Origin: Armatimonadota bacterium
Lineage (GTDB): Bacteria; Armatimonadota; Armatimonadia; Armatimonadales; Capsulimonadaceae
Direction: 5' to 3'
Length of the DNA: 46,535 nucleotides
NCBI GenBank assembly: GCA_025353925.1
Contig: JANXNV010000134.1
Coordinates: 1 to 46,535 of the forward strand
In this document: positions 15,388 to 24,255 of the stretch, piece by piece
Layout of the letters: the number at the start of each line of letters is the position of its first letter
How positions within the stretch are numbered: the first letter of the stretch is position 1
Translations under genes and position numbers: made by a program
The notes under the pieces: generated by a model
The model's database searches: none
Seen by the model: only the letters and a program-made list of their open reading frames with translations
Told to the model about the DNA's origin: nothing

Positions 15388-16044
15388 ATGGAGATTTTTT
15401 TGGTACGACACGGTCAGTCCGAGGCCAATGCGGGTCTGACCGATTTTTTAGATAGCCCTCTGACTGCGCTGGGACAGGAACAGGCACGCCTGACGGGCAA
15501 CGCACTGCTGGGGTACGGCCTGACCAATGTCTACGTCTCGCCTCTGCGGCGGACACTGGAAACGATCCAGCCCTTCTGCATACTGAGCGGCTTGCGGGCC
15601 GAAGTCAATGCCGACGTGTGTGAATACTTCAACGCCGCGCATCCTGTCTACCACGAATTCCCCGGCCTCTCCCCGGTACAAATTCGCGACGAATTCCCGC
15701 AGACTTTCTTCGGGGACACGTTCCCCTGCGGCGAAGCTTGGTGGCCGCAAGTGCTGGAAGATGATGCGCGTATTTACGCACGGTGTGTCCATGTCCGGGA
15801 TACGCTCCTCTCCCATTTCACGGCAGCTTCCGAGAAGATTTTGATCGTCTCCCATGCGGAGACGGTCGGGCGATTGACAGAGGCTTTTTTACGCATTCCC
15901 CCGAACCCGATCGATCCTCCCTGGTCTGATAATTGCGCGATCACGCATCTCAGCTTAACAGGAACGGCCAACGCTCCGGCGAGCCTCATCACGCAAAACG
16001 ATACGGGCCATCTTGCCGGATTGGCTGCACATGCGACTCGATAA
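15388..16044 (+). CDS. Histidine phosphatase family protein
   Basis: A 218-residue phosphoglycerate-mutase-like phosphatase. The phosphohistidine motif LVRHGQSEAN is at residues 5-14. VYVSPLRRTLETIQPF carries the next phosphate-binding Arg, and LIVSHAETVGRL supplies the second catalytic His. It acts through a phosphohistidine intermediate, and the substrate is unknown. A GTG sits directly before the ATG, but the ATG fits the family start (MEIFLVRHG). The end overlaps the start of tlyA by 14 bases, so the pair is likely co-translated. Confidence 0.9.
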   Translation: MEIFLVRHGQSEANAGLTDFLDSPLTALGQEQARLTGNALLGYGLTNVYVSPLRRTLETIQPFCILSGLRAEVNADVCEYFNAAHPVYHEFPGLSPVQIRDEFPQTFFGDTFPCGEAWWPQVLEDDARIYARCVHVRDTLLSHFTAASEKILIVSHAETVGRLTEAFLRIPPNPIDPPWSDNCAITHLSLTGTANAPASLITQNDTGHLAGLAAHATR

Positions 16045-16780
16045 AGTTTTGGTGATGCGCGGCCTTTGCCGCAGCCGGGCCGAGGCCCAGGAAATGATTG
16101 ATGCCGGGGCAGTCACCGTCAATGGCCGAGTCGCGAGCAAGCCCAGCGAGGAAGTCGGGGAGGGTGCTCAGGTCTCGCTCAAAGAAGTCGGCCCCCGCTG
16201 GGTTTCGCGCGGGGCAATCAAGCTGGATGCCGCTTTGGAGCAGTTCGGTCTGGATGTGACCGGACGCACCGCGTTGGATGTCGGGGCCTCGACCGGCGGT
16301 TTTACAGAGTGCCTCCTGCGTCGGGGGGCATCCACTGTGCATGCGATTGATGTCGGGCACGGTCAGATGGCGGCCGAGCTGGCCGAAGACCGGCGTGTCA
16401 TTCAGCGCGAGGGTGTCAATGCCCGCGCTCTCACGCCCGCAGATTTCCCCCACCCGTTCGGGATCATCGTCGCCGACCTGTCGTTTATTTCTCTGACTCT
16501 GGTGCTCCCCGCCTTGGTGCCGCTTCTTTGCGAAGGCGGCGACCTGATCTGCCTGGTCAAACCGCAGTTCGAGGTCGGTGCCGGGAATCTCAACAAGGGC
16601 GGCATCGTGCAGAACGCTTCGGCTCGAGAAGAAGCATTGGCCCGTGTCCTTTCCGCCGCATCCGCCTGCGGGCTTTTGGAGCAGGGACGCATGACCAGCC
16701 CGATCGCGGGCGGTGAGGGGAACATTGAATTTCTTGTCTGGCTAGTTACGGCAGGAACAACTGTTGCCGGCGGCGAATAA
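16031..16780 (+). CDS. tlyA: TlyA family rRNA (cytidine-2'-O)-methyltransferase
   Basis: A 249-residue protein with an N-terminal S4 RNA-binding domain (MRLDKVLVMRGLCRSRAEAQEMI, about 1-60) and a FtsJ-like SAM methyltransferase domain from about 65. The SAM motif is ALDVGASTGGFTECLL, IVADLSFISL follows, and KPQFEVG gives a catalytic Lys. TlyA proteins methylate ribosomal RNA, and methylation affects sensitivity to capreomycin-type drugs. The ATG at 16031 matches the usual S4 start; the earlier TTG at 16013 is unnecessary. It overlaps the histidine phosphatase gene and is followed within 6 bases by cytidine deaminase. Confidence 0.93.
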   Translation: MRLDKVLVMRGLCRSRAEAQEMIDAGAVTVNGRVASKPSEEVGEGAQVSLKEVGPRWVSRGAIKLDAALEQFGLDVTGRTALDVGASTGGFTECLLRRGASTVHAIDVGHGQMAAELAEDRRVIQREGVNARALTPADFPHPFGIIVADLSFISLTLVLPALVPLLCEGGDLICLVKPQFEVGAGNLNKGGIVQNASAREEALARVLSAASACGLLEQGRMTSPIAGGEGNIEFLVWLVTAGTTVAGGE

Positions 16781-16786
16781 TTGGCT

Positions 16787-17227
16787 ATGGCGGATTTTAT
16801 ACAGCAGGAAGTGAACCATCGAGAGCTTACTGAGGGTTTACGTGGAGAGCTTCTTGCAGCGGCCCGCGAAGTTCAAGCCTCTGCGTATGCACCCTACTCG
16901 AATCTCTCTGTCGGGGCGGCAGTGCTTCTGAGCGATGGGACGATTTATCGAGGCTGCAATGTGGAAAATGCTTCGTTCGGCTTGACCATCTGCGCCGAGC
17001 GCGTCGCATTGTTTCATGCAATCAGTGATGGACGGATGGACATTGCCGCTGTTGCCGTCGTAACCTCCGCCCCCAAGATCTGCAAGCCCTGTGGTGCCTG
17101 TCGTCAAGTGATCGCTGAGTTCTCCCAGGCGGACAACCCCATCGCCGTCCTCTGCGCCTCGCTCTCCGGGGAAACGTCACTGGAAACGATCTCGGACCTG
17201 CTGCCCGATACATTTACGCTTCTTTAA
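16787..17227 (+). CDS. cdd: Cytidine deaminase
   Basis: A 146-residue enzyme that converts cytidine and deoxycytidine to uridine and deoxyuridine in pyrimidine salvage. Zinc and catalytic motifs are intact: GCNVENASFGLTICAERVA contains the CAE motif and PCGACRQ the other two Cys ligands. The substrate-binding AYAPYSNLSVGAAV is also present. Length fits the small homotetrameric class. The start is an ATG 6 bases after tlyA. A TTG two codons earlier is possible. The stop overlaps the convergent M14-type gene by 4 bases, with no terminator in between. Confidence 0.95.
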   Translation: MADFIQQEVNHRELTEGLRGELLAAAREVQASAYAPYSNLSVGAAVLLSDGTIYRGCNVENASFGLTICAERVALFHAISDGRMDIAAVAVVTSAPKICKPCGACRQVIAEFSQADNPIAVLCASLSGETSLETISDLLPDTFTLL

Positions 17228-18000
17228 GAAGCTAGCCCCTCCAAAGCCTCAAAAAGTGCGAACAGGGCGGTGACATGCATGGCCGCACTGCGCTCGGATG
17301 TTTCCAGTGTTGGTGCTTCCAGCGAGTATGCACGGGGAACCCCCTGCGCCATGACCCATTCTACAAGAGTGCGGCCCGGGACACGTCCCTGAAATTCCGT
17401 CAGTTCCTCCGCATTCGGGGCGAACAGACCCCGCTCGCCAGTGTATCCCCCGAAGAACGGTTCCTGTTCCACTGGATAGCCGCGCTTTGTCAGCTTTGCT
17501 AAGATTACTTGCCCTAGCGAACCCTGCCCTTTTTGGCGAAGCTCAAAGAGATAAAAGCCGGGAGTATGGGAATCCGTGTGCAGCTCGATCACGACAGCGG
17601 CGGCTTGGGGAGCCAGAAGTCGGCGGATCGCCGCACTCTCTTGAGTCATATCGGCATGGAACTGTCGGTTGATGTCCTGCCCGGCCCGGTTCACCCGCGT
17701 CTTGTCTGCAAAGCCGCTGGGGTTGGCGCAGGGAATAACGATTAGGCGATGCTGCCGCAGGGGAGATGCCCCTTCCGCCAGAGTTTCCAGCAGACGCAAT
17801 GCCGCTTCAATGCCCCCTGACTCGTCGCCATGGACTCCCGCCTGGATGATTACAACCGGAAGCGAGCTGTCGCCCCACTCGAACACCCATAAAGGAAAGT
17901 GCGCGTCTGAATAGGTGACATGGGCGAAAATCCGTGCGCGGAGACGTGGACTTTGGGCAAGAGCTGCGAGTCGCGTTTCCAGGGATTCAACAGTTGGCAT
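17224..18000 (-). CDS. M14-type zinc carboxypeptidase / succinylglutamate desuccinylase-like protein
   Basis: A 258-residue protein without a signal peptide. The motif AGVHGDESGG gives the first zinc ligands (His and Glu), CANPSGF and NRAGQDINRQF give the substrate Arg/Asn region, and ELHTDSHTPGF the third zinc ligand. A later Glu (YSLEAPT) fits the general base. The family includes aspartoacylase, succinylglutamate desuccinylase and peptidoglycan carboxypeptidases, and the true substrate is not determined. It lies 33 bases downstream of tonB on the same strand and may be the last gene of the uptake operon. Confidence 0.82.
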   Translation of the reverse strand: MPTVESLETRLAALAQSPRLRARIFAHVTYSDAHFPLWVFEWGDSSLPVVIIQAGVHGDESGGIEAALRLLETLAEGASPLRQHRLIVIPCANPSGFADKTRVNRAGQDINRQFHADMTQESAAIRRLLAPQAAAVVIELHTDSHTPGFYLFELRQKGQGSLGQVILAKLTKRGYPVEQEPFFGGYTGERGLFAPNAEELTEFQGRVPGRTLVEWVMAQGVPRAYSLEAPTLETSERSAAMHVTALFALFEALEGLAS

Positions 18001-18033
18001 TGGTCACTTCCCCCGTGCGCTGAGTTTACCATA

Positions 18034-18816
18034 TCAAGCTCCCACATCAAACTCGATCTTTAGCCTTAAATAGCTTTCTACCGGCTCGCCGTCGCGGGTC
18101 GCCGGGCGGAACTTCCAACGGCGGGCCGCATCGAGAGCTAACGCATCCAGCGTCGGATTGCCGGTCCCCGCGACTGTCTTCACCGTCGCTGTCCCATCCG
18201 CATGTACTCTAAACACACCTTCGAATGTCGTGTTGAGTTCCGTGCCGCGCAGATCATCCGGGATCTCCGGCTGCGGCTGCGAGAGAGGCACAGCCGCACG
18301 CAGCGTCGGGATGTGTGCCGCCGGCGGGGATGGTGCCGGAAGCGGATTGGATGCCGGCGGGTGCGGCTCAGGTATGCGAGCAGCCGGCGGAGCCGGTGCC
18401 GGGGTGGGCACTGTGATCGCCGGAGGGGTGACAGGCGGCGGGACCGACCCGGTGGAAGTCCCCGTAATGCCGCTGTCTCCTTCCCCGCTGCTTGGCCCAA
18501 CTGTCGAACCGGCAGCGACTACGCGCACCGGAGGCTGCCCGGTGGGAGTGCGCCGAACAGCAGAGGGACGCGCGGCCGATTTGCGTCCGGCTGGGTGCGG
18601 CTTGGCAGCGACTTTTTTCGGAGCCTTCTTCGGCGGCGGAGGCTTTTTCTCGGCAGGCGGCAGCTTGACCAACTCCACCTGCGTCAGGGTCCGCTTGCCA
18701 CCGACGTTTTTGAAGACGCCAAACTGTGCCAGAATCGGCAGCAGGATGGCATTAATCACCAGGGCAATGCCGATCATCTTCGGCAGCAACGTACTTTTTT
18801 TGCGGCGTCGGCTCAT
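18034..18816 (-). CDS. tonB: TonB energy-transducing protein
   Basis: A 260-residue TonB. The basic N-terminus and single membrane anchor (about residues 15-33) are followed by a long Pro/Lys then Pro/Ala-rich region (about 50-180) that spans the periplasm. The C-terminal domain (about 190-260) has FEGVFRVHADGTATVKTV, ALDAARRWKFRPA and the final EFDVGA, typical of TonB. It couples the inner-membrane proton gradient to outer-membrane receptors. The ATG at 18816 has AGGAAG upstream; an earlier in-frame start would only add residues overlapping exbD. It follows exbD by 10 bases. Confidence 0.9.
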   Translation of the reverse strand: MSRRRKKSTLLPKMIGIALVINAILLPILAQFGVFKNVGGKRTLTQVELVKLPPAEKKPPPPKKAPKKVAAKPHPAGRKSAARPSAVRRTPTGQPPVRVVAAGSTVGPSSGEGDSGITGTSTGSVPPPVTPPAITVPTPAPAPPAARIPEPHPPASNPLPAPSPPAAHIPTLRAAVPLSQPQPEIPDDLRGTELNTTFEGVFRVHADGTATVKTVAGTGNPTLDALALDAARRWKFRPATRDGEPVESYLRLKIEFDVGA

Positions 18817-18826
18817 AATTGACTTC

Positions 18827-19228
18827 CTAAGACTCGGTCGCGAACGCAAACCGTTCAGCCCCGGCTTTACCGGCATTGTCCATGACGCTGATCAAGACTC
18901 CGTGAACGGAGTTTTTATCGGCATTGATCACGATCAGCGTCCCCGGCCCTACCCCCAGGGCTTTCAGGTCCACCGTCTCCTCCGCCAACGTGATGGGCCT
19001 CGTGTTCAGGTGCAGATCACCCGCCGCACTAATCGTAATGGTGACATTCTGCGCGGAATGCTTCTGCCCCGTGCTGGCCTTCGGCAGATTGACCGGCAGG
19101 CCGTTTTGCACGGCCAGTGCGAGGCTGGCGACAATAAAGAACATCAGCAGGAACATCATCGTGTCGATCATCGGGATAATTATGATCTCAGCCTCTTCCG
19201 GCTGACGCCGGGCGCGTACTCTTATCAT
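18827..19228 (-). CDS. exbD: Biopolymer transport protein ExbD
   Basis: A 133-residue ExbD/TolR protein. One membrane helix (about residues 15-38) contains the conserved Asp of the proton path (IIPMIDTMMFLLMFFIVAS). A small periplasmic domain follows with VTITISAAGDLHLN and VINADKNSVHG. With ExbB it forms the proton channel that energises TonB. It starts 2 bases after the exbB stop, and tonB starts 10 bases after its own stop, so the three are one translation unit. Confidence 0.94.
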   Translation of the reverse strand: MIRVRARRQPEEAEIIIIPMIDTMMFLLMFFIVASLALAVQNGLPVNLPKASTGQKHSAQNVTITISAAGDLHLNTRPITLAEETVDLKALGVGPGTLIVINADKNSVHGVLISVMDNAGKAGAERFAFATES

Positions 19229-19230
19229 AG

Positions 19231-19854
19231 TCAGGCCACTCTTCCTGTCAGAAAATTGGTCAGTTCCGACCCGTAGTATTCAATATCCTCGACGAACCGC
19301 TTGACCAGGTTGCCAAAATAATTGTGAAAAATCAGGCCGATGACGGCGATGCTGATTCCCGTCGCCGTCGAAATCAGTGCCTCGCTGACACCGCCCATCA
19401 CGGCAGTTGGAGAAGATAGCCCGGAATGCGCCACTTCTTTAAACGACGCGATCATCCCGGCAATGGTCCCGAGGAGTCCGAGCAGCGGCGCGATCGTGAT
19501 AATCGTCCGCAGGCCCGGCAGGTAGTTTTCCAGCGAGGGAATCTCGTTAGCGGCCTCCTGCGACATCGCCATATCGATCGCTTCCGGGGAACGGTCCGCG
19601 TTCTTAAGGCCCCGGGCGAAGATGCGCGAATAGGGAGTCTTCGCGTCTTCCATCAGCCGCGAGGCCGCCGCCCCATGGTCTCCCACCTTGTAGGAGGCTT
19701 TGATTTCTTCCAGCAGCTCCTCCGGATCTATCGCCGTTGCCCGGCGGAACGTAAACGCCCGCTCCAGAATGATCCCTATCGCGAGAATCGAGCAGAGGAT
19801 GAGCGGGTACATCATAAACCCGCCCTGATGCAGATATGTCACGAATGCGTCCAT
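19231..19854 (-). CDS. exbB: MotA/TolQ/ExbB proton channel protein ExbB
   Basis: A 207-residue ExbB. The first membrane helix is near residues 12-32 (YPLILCSILAIGIILERAF). The two helices that line the channel are near 105-135 (IITIAPLLGLLGTIAGMI) and 155-180 (ALISTATGISIAVIGLI), both typical. The cytoplasmic loop between helix 1 and helix 2 is about 75 residues. AGGAGAA precedes the ATG. It lies 21 bases downstream of the TonB-dependent receptor gene, which suggests that this motor is dedicated to that receptor. Confidence 0.94.
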   Translation of the reverse strand: MDAFVTYLHQGGFMMYPLILCSILAIGIILERAFTFRRATAIDPEELLEEIKASYKVGDHGAAASRLMEDAKTPYSRIFARGLKNADRSPEAIDMAMSQEAANEIPSLENYLPGLRTIITIAPLLGLLGTIAGMIASFKEVAHSGLSSPTAVMGGVSEALISTATGISIAVIGLIFHNYFGNLVKRFVEDIEYYGSELTNFLTGRVA

Positions 19855-19875
19855 AGTTATTCTCCTGTGTGATTT

Positions 19876-21903
19876 CTAAAAGTTTTGCGTCCATTTGACG
19901 CCGACTGTCCGGCCCTGGCCCCATTCCCGGTCGGAGAACTGGCTGGCCTGCTTGATGACGTAGCCGTGGTTTAGCAAGTTGAATGCCGACAGCGCAAGCT
20001 GCCCTCGCCCAATTCTCGTCGCCACTTGCAGATTAAAGATAAAGTGCGCGGGAACGCGGTAGAAGTTCGGCAGCCCGGCATCGCTCTGACCATAGGGAAA
20101 GCCGGAGCCGTATTCGCCGTCGAGGTTAATGCTCTGCCCATGCTTTTCATAGGCCAGCCCGAGGGAGGCGGTGTGAGTCTGGTCGTGGTCTTCGTAGAAA
20201 TATCCCGGCGGTGCGCCCTGCGGTGTCAATCCGCCCGTGAAGTCCCCCGCCGCCCGTGCCCAGGAGCGGGCGTAGTTGGCGTAGAACGACAGGTTTCGGG
20301 TCAGCGAACCGTCGACGGCAAATTCGAGGCCTCGCACATAGCCCTTCTGGACATTGAACGGTTCCCGAATCTGCGTGCCACCCAGAATATTCTCGTCGAT
20401 GACGTCCTGCACCGTTTTATAGTAGGCACTGAGGCTGGTCGTGATGCCGCCGTTATCATGCTGATAACCGACTTCGTAGAAGCTGTCCCGCTCGGGCTTG
20501 AAGGGCACGGCATTCGGATCCAGACGCCGGATGTCCTCGATGGATGCGGGCTGAAAGAGGCGATTGTAGTAGGCATGGAATTTGTCGCGGCTATTTGCCG
20601 TGTAGGTCAGATTGAGCCGGGGCGAGACCTGCGAAGTGGTCGTATCCGTCTTGTGCCGGTCATAGCGAACACCATAATTCACCAGAAACCGGCCCGGTGT
20701 CCAGTCGTCCTGCAAATAGAAAGACTGATCGCCCCCGGAAAGATCGTGGTTGTCTACAGTAGAAGCGGTATTGGCCGGGTCTGCATCCGTATTTGTCAGC
20801 AGTGTGAAATGCTCGCCGCCGGTCACGGTGCTGAGATCGAACCCATAGCCGAGCTTATGACGTTCCCCAATTTTTCGGGTCGCATCCGTACGCAGGCCAA
20901 TATAGTTTGCGGTGCGGTCTTCAAAGGCGGAGGTCAGCGGAGCATCGGTGGTCGCCCCGATCAAGTCGTGGGAGGGATCGCCTAAGTAGCGCAATCGTGA
21001 CTGATGGCTGTACAGGGCGACCGTCAGGTTCTGCGGCCCACCCGCGTGCCGCCAGATCAAATTCGCGAAGTCTCCGTCCTCCCTCTGCGTCACATTCCGA
21101 CCGGCAGCCTGCTGGACTGCATCGTTTGGAAACTGCAAAAACGCGTTGGTGCGAGCCGTATCCAGCACGATTTTGTCGTTCGCCCCCGCGCTGAGATCGA
21201 ATTTGCCGAAGACAACCGAGTCGCGCCCGGAATCATGCAGCGGCATCTGCGTCACCGGGTCCAGACGCCGCTGGCTGAATGTCCGCAGACCGGAAACGAA
21301 ATAGGAGAAATGCGGTATGCCTCCGCTGACCTGGGCCGCGCTGTCGGCGATGCCGTACTGAGCGACGTTCTGCTGCAAGAAGCCTCCCGGAGGCCCGGTC
21401 TTTCCGGCTCGGGCGGTGACGTCGAACACGGCAGCCAGATTGTTGCCATATTGGGCGGGGAAGCCGCCGGTCAGAACGCGCAGGGTCTCAATATTCTTCG
21501 GATCGATCAAGTCGCTGAACGACCCGGAGACCGACGCAGGCAGCGGTGCCCCGTCGAGATAGTAGGTGTATTGCCCATGTGAGCCACGGATATGAAATTC
21601 GCCGCTTGGAGCCGCCGCAGCCCCGGCGATCGTGGATGTAATCAGATGCGAGAAGTCCTGGTTCGTCTTGGAGTCGGACGGATTCAGATGGATCACCTGC
21701 GCCCCCGCGACCGTACGCGGAACCAGCACAAGGCGATGCGCTCCGACATGGATCACGATGATCGGTGCGGTTTTTGGGTCGAATATGTTGCTGTTTGGCG
21801 AGCTGACTGACGTTACGGGCGGTAGTTGAGAATGCGCGGCACTGGGAAGCCCCGCCAAGCAGGCGGCGGCCAGGGCAAGTGTAGAGCACTTTTGTCGAGG
21901 CAT
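19876..21903 (-). CDS. TonB-dependent outer membrane receptor
   Basis: A 675-residue receptor with a signal peptide (about 1-26, ending AAHSQ). A plug domain covers about 75-180, with FHIRGSHGQYTYYLDGAPLP and IETLRVLTGGFPAQYGN, and a beta-barrel runs to the C-terminus. Barrel signatures seen are RLNLTYTANSRDKFHAYYNR, FYEVGYQHD and a terminal aromatic residue (WTQNF) for barrel assembly. PIIVIHVG near residue 55 may be the TonB box. The ligand is not evident; no riboswitch or iron box was seen. The ATG at 21903 is preceded by GAGGAAG. The next genes are exbB, exbD and tonB. Confidence 0.9.
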   Translation of the reverse strand: MPRQKCSTLALAAACLAGLPSAAHSQLPPVTSVSSPNSNIFDPKTAPIIVIHVGAHRLVLVPRTVAGAQVIHLNPSDSKTNQDFSHLITSTIAGAAAAPSGEFHIRGSHGQYTYYLDGAPLPASVSGSFSDLIDPKNIETLRVLTGGFPAQYGNNLAAVFDVTARAGKTGPPGGFLQQNVAQYGIADSAAQVSGGIPHFSYFVSGLRTFSQRRLDPVTQMPLHDSGRDSVVFGKFDLSAGANDKIVLDTARTNAFLQFPNDAVQQAAGRNVTQREDGDFANLIWRHAGGPQNLTVALYSHQSRLRYLGDPSHDLIGATTDAPLTSAFEDRTANYIGLRTDATRKIGERHKLGYGFDLSTVTGGEHFTLLTNTDADPANTASTVDNHDLSGGDQSFYLQDDWTPGRFLVNYGVRYDRHKTDTTTSQVSPRLNLTYTANSRDKFHAYYNRLFQPASIEDIRRLDPNAVPFKPERDSFYEVGYQHDNGGITTSLSAYYKTVQDVIDENILGGTQIREPFNVQKGYVRGLEFAVDGSLTRNLSFYANYARSWARAAGDFTGGLTPQGAPPGYFYEDHDQTHTASLGLAYEKHGQSINLDGEYGSGFPYGQSDAGLPNFYRVPAHFIFNLQVATRIGRGQLALSAFNLLNHGYVIKQASQFSDREWGQGRTVGVKWTQNF

Positions 21904-21942
21904 GGAAAATCTTCCTCTCAAGAATAATCAATTCGTCGATGA

Positions 21943-22296
21943 TTAAGCAGAGAGGGTGACTGGGGGCGCACGAGGAGAGCGGCGATGGGTACATCGGCAG
22001 AGAGCAGCCTGCGACTGAGTGGCTTGCAGCGGCTGGAGAATGAAGAGCGGAGCAGAGGGAGCGCAAATAGAAACTGTTCCTGACTGCATTCCCTGCGACC
22101 ACGCGCAGGCCGCGCAGAGGTCGACAGGGACGGATGCCGTCCAATGGCTTACGCCGATTGGAGCGGAAGCGAAAGTCGGTGCGGCGGCATCGGTATGATG
22201 CAGTGCCACACCGGTGCCCATCCAGAGGCAGATCCAGAGGAGTATCCAGGCCGTCGCACGATGCGCCGAAGCTTTCGAAAACTTGATTCGTGTCAT
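21943..22296 (-). CDS. Small exported CxxC protein, DUF2946/CopL-like
   Basis: A 117-residue protein with a basic N-terminus and one hydrophobic segment (about residues 14-32), so probably membrane-anchored or exported. The body carries HH early in the mature part, a DLCAACAW motif with two Cys, a Cys pair near the end (ALCRC) and a C-terminal RSPRAPP. This layout resembles DUF2946/CopL-type small proteins, some of them linked to copper, but the match is by pattern only. The stop is 39 bases before the TonB-dependent receptor start, so the protein may be part of that uptake unit. A similar protein is encoded at 24256-24675. Confidence 0.6.
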   Translation of the reverse strand: MTRIKFSKASAHRATAWILLWICLWMGTGVALHHTDAAAPTFASAPIGVSHWTASVPVDLCAACAWSQGMQSGTVSICAPSAPLFILQPLQATQSQAALCRCTHRRSPRAPPVTLSA

Positions 22297-22417
22297 GGAC
22301 AAAAAGAGTGTACCATCACGACAACGAAATTTGCTCTCTTCAAAGCTCCCCAGGAGGAGAAAGCGTGCGTGACGTTGAAAATGCCCTGCATACCCCCAGA
22401 GGAGATAACACCGACCA

Positions 22418-23404
22418 ATGAAGATTGGAATTTTCACGCCACTGTTTCACGACAAACCACTTGAGGAGGCCTTAGACATCATCGCCGCCGCCGGCATTCA
22501 GGCCGTCGAGCTGGGCGCGGGAGCTTACCCCGGCAGCCGCCACCTGGACGATTTTGGCGGAGTCGAGACGCTGATCAAGGATGCCGGAGCGCGTCAGAAG
22601 CTCAAAAAGGCAATCGAGAGCCGGGGCCTCATTTTGGACTCGCTCTCGGTGCATGGCAATGCCCTGCATCCCGACAAGGCCATTGCCGACGATCACCACA
22701 AAGTTTTTCAGGACGCGGTCCTGCTTGCCGAAAAGCTGGACCTGACCGTGGTCAATGGCTTCTCCGGCTGCCCCGGCGACGGCCCCCGGGCCAAGAACCC
22801 GAACTGGGTCACCTGTCCCTGGCCGGATGAGTACCGGGACATCCTCGATTACCAGTGGAAAAAAGTCGCGATTCCCTACTGGAAGAAGCAGAACAAGTTC
22901 CTGAAAGACCACAAGGTCAGGTTTGCCATCGAGGCCCATCCGGGCTTCCTCGTTTACAACCCCGAGACAATTCTCCGGCTCCGCGACGCCGCCGGAAGCC
23001 AGATCGGCGCGAACTTCGACCCGTCCCACTTCTGGTGGCAGGGCATCGACCCCATCGCCGCCGTCCGCGCCCTGGGAGCCGCCGGAGCCATCTTCCATGT
23101 CCACGCCAAAGACACGCGCATCGATCCGCTGAACAGTGCAATTAACGGCAATCTGGACACCAAGTCCTACGGCGACATTTTGGGCCGCTCCTGGTCCTTC
23201 CGCGCCGTCGGCTATGGCCACGCGCTGACCTGGTGGAAAGACTTCATCTCCAACCTGCGCATGATCGGCTACGACGACGTCCTCTCCATCGAGCATGAAG
23301 ACGGCCTGATGTCTGCGCCCGAAGGTCTGAAAAAAGCGATGGAGACGCTGCAGGCCTCCATCATCTCCGAGCAGCCCGGGGCGATGTTTTGGGCGAAAGA
23401 GTAG
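22418..23404 (+). CDS. Sugar phosphate isomerase/epimerase (xylose isomerase-like TIM barrel)
   Basis: A 328-residue TIM-barrel protein of the AP-endonuclease-2/IolE-like family. It opens MKIGIFTPLF and has VELGAGAYPG, FAIEAHPGF, GANFDPSHFWWQG, HVHAKDTR and SIEHED near the end. The Glu, Asp, His and final Glu are the metal ligands normally used for isomerisation or epimerisation of sugars. The length and the WVTCPWP region fit bacterial sugar isomerase homologues, but the substrate is unknown. The start is divergent from the small CxxC gene across about 120 bases that contain both promoters. The stop is 13 bases from the convergent prepilin stop. Confidence 0.87.
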   Translation: MKIGIFTPLFHDKPLEEALDIIAAAGIQAVELGAGAYPGSRHLDDFGGVETLIKDAGARQKLKKAIESRGLILDSLSVHGNALHPDKAIADDHHKVFQDAVLLAEKLDLTVVNGFSGCPGDGPRAKNPNWVTCPWPDEYRDILDYQWKKVAIPYWKKQNKFLKDHKVRFAIEAHPGFLVYNPETILRLRDAAGSQIGANFDPSHFWWQGIDPIAAVRALGAAGAIFHVHAKDTRIDPLNSAINGNLDTKSYGDILGRSWSFRAVGYGHALTWWKDFISNLRMIGYDDVLSIEHEDGLMSAPEGLKKAMETLQASIISEQPGAMFWAKE

Positions 23405-23406
23405 AG

Positions 23407-23430
23407 TCCGCACGGTGTTAACCGTGCGGA
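23407..23430. repeat. Perfect 10-bp hairpin between convergent genes
   Basis: TCCGCACGGT (23407-23416), loop GTTA, then ACCGTGCGGA (23421-23430). It sits between the convergent stops and the loop contains the prepilin stop codon. No U-run follows on either strand, so it is more an mRNA 3'-end stabiliser or weak bidirectional terminator than a classical one. Confidence 0.6.
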
Positions 23431-24218
23431 TCACCCGGCAAAGCTTGATACTGACCAAAGCACGCTTGGTCGGTATCGGGCTTTATTGTTTTTTCATACA
23501 TCTCCCATTTGACGTGACCGTCGGCGAATAGGTAGTTCGCGCCGTTGCGATGGCGCTTCGCCGCCGGTGCGAACAGGTTATCAACAGCTCCGTTGCCACT
23601 GATGCAGCTTGGGAGTGCGCCTTGGTAAATCTCACCCAGCCATGGGTGAACATGCACGTCGCAGAAGGCCGGATCGCGCTCGGCCACATAAATCGTGCTG
23701 GCCGGGACGGAGATGGAGGCATTCGAGAGGCCGAACAGAAAGTAGGCATTCAGCAGGTACGAGGTGATACCCGGAGCCGGTGCGGTCGTCGTACAGGCCG
23801 CGCCGAGGGCCGCGCCATGCGGGTCGGGATCATCGGGACAGACGAAGAGCTGCTGCGACAGGCTGGCCGTATCTGCGGAGTTTCCTGCCGCGACATACGG
23901 CATGATCTTTTCGAACGGCGATCCGTAATCGTCCCCTACCCCTTCCAAGCTGCCGTCATAATCTCCCGTTGGGGCGACTCCCTGAGCCGGATCTGCACAG
24001 GCCGGATGCTCCTGCGGGTACAGCTCGTCGCTGTCCTGAAGATATTGCAGCAGGGCCAGACCGATTTGTTTCATATTGCTCTGACACGCAGCGCGGCGGG
24101 CATTTTCCCGCACGGACTGAAAGACGGGAAAGAGGATCGCCGCCAGCACCGCGATGATGGCGATGACGACGAGAAGCTCGATCAGCGTAAATCCGCTGAC
24201 TCGGTACGTTCGGGACAT
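23418..24218 (-). CDS. Type II/IV prepilin-like protein, H-X9-DG (DUF1559) family
   Basis: A 266-residue prepilin-like protein. The peptidase site and helix are textbook: a short basic leader ending in G, then [20 protein letters not shown] (from about residue 10). [19 protein letters not shown] follows. The C-terminal part has the exact H-X9-DG motif (His, nine residues, DG, then HVKWE). Several Cys pairs may form disulfides. These large pilin-like proteins are very numerous in Armatimonadota and Planctomycetota and their function is largely unknown. The ATG at 24218 has GGAGAAA upstream. It is probably the last gene of the unit beginning with cysE. Confidence 0.93.
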   Translation of the reverse strand: MSRTYRVSGFTLIELLVVIAIIAVLAAILFPVFQSVRENARRAACQSNMKQIGLALLQYLQDSDELYPQEHPACADPAQGVAPTGDYDGSLEGVGDDYGSPFEKIMPYVAAGNSADTASLSQQLFVCPDDPDPHGAALGAACTTTAPAPGITSYLLNAYFLFGLSNASISVPASTIYVAERDPAFCDVHVHPWLGEIYQGALPSCISGNGAVDNLFAPAAKRHRNGANYLFADGHVKWEMYEKTIKPDTDQACFGQYQALPGDPHG

Positions 24219-24255
24219 AGTTTTTCTCCAAATGATGTGATTGACCGGGCAAACA

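Noticed and set aside
21904-22417. Riboswitch upstream of the TonB receptor
   Set aside because: No cobalamin or other riboswitch core was found; the space is taken by a plausible small gene and a short divergent intergenic region.
22472-23458. Minus-strand reading frame of 328 codons opposite the TIM-barrel gene
   Set aside because: It mirrors a high-GC gene with clear homology on the plus strand and has no recognisable domain.
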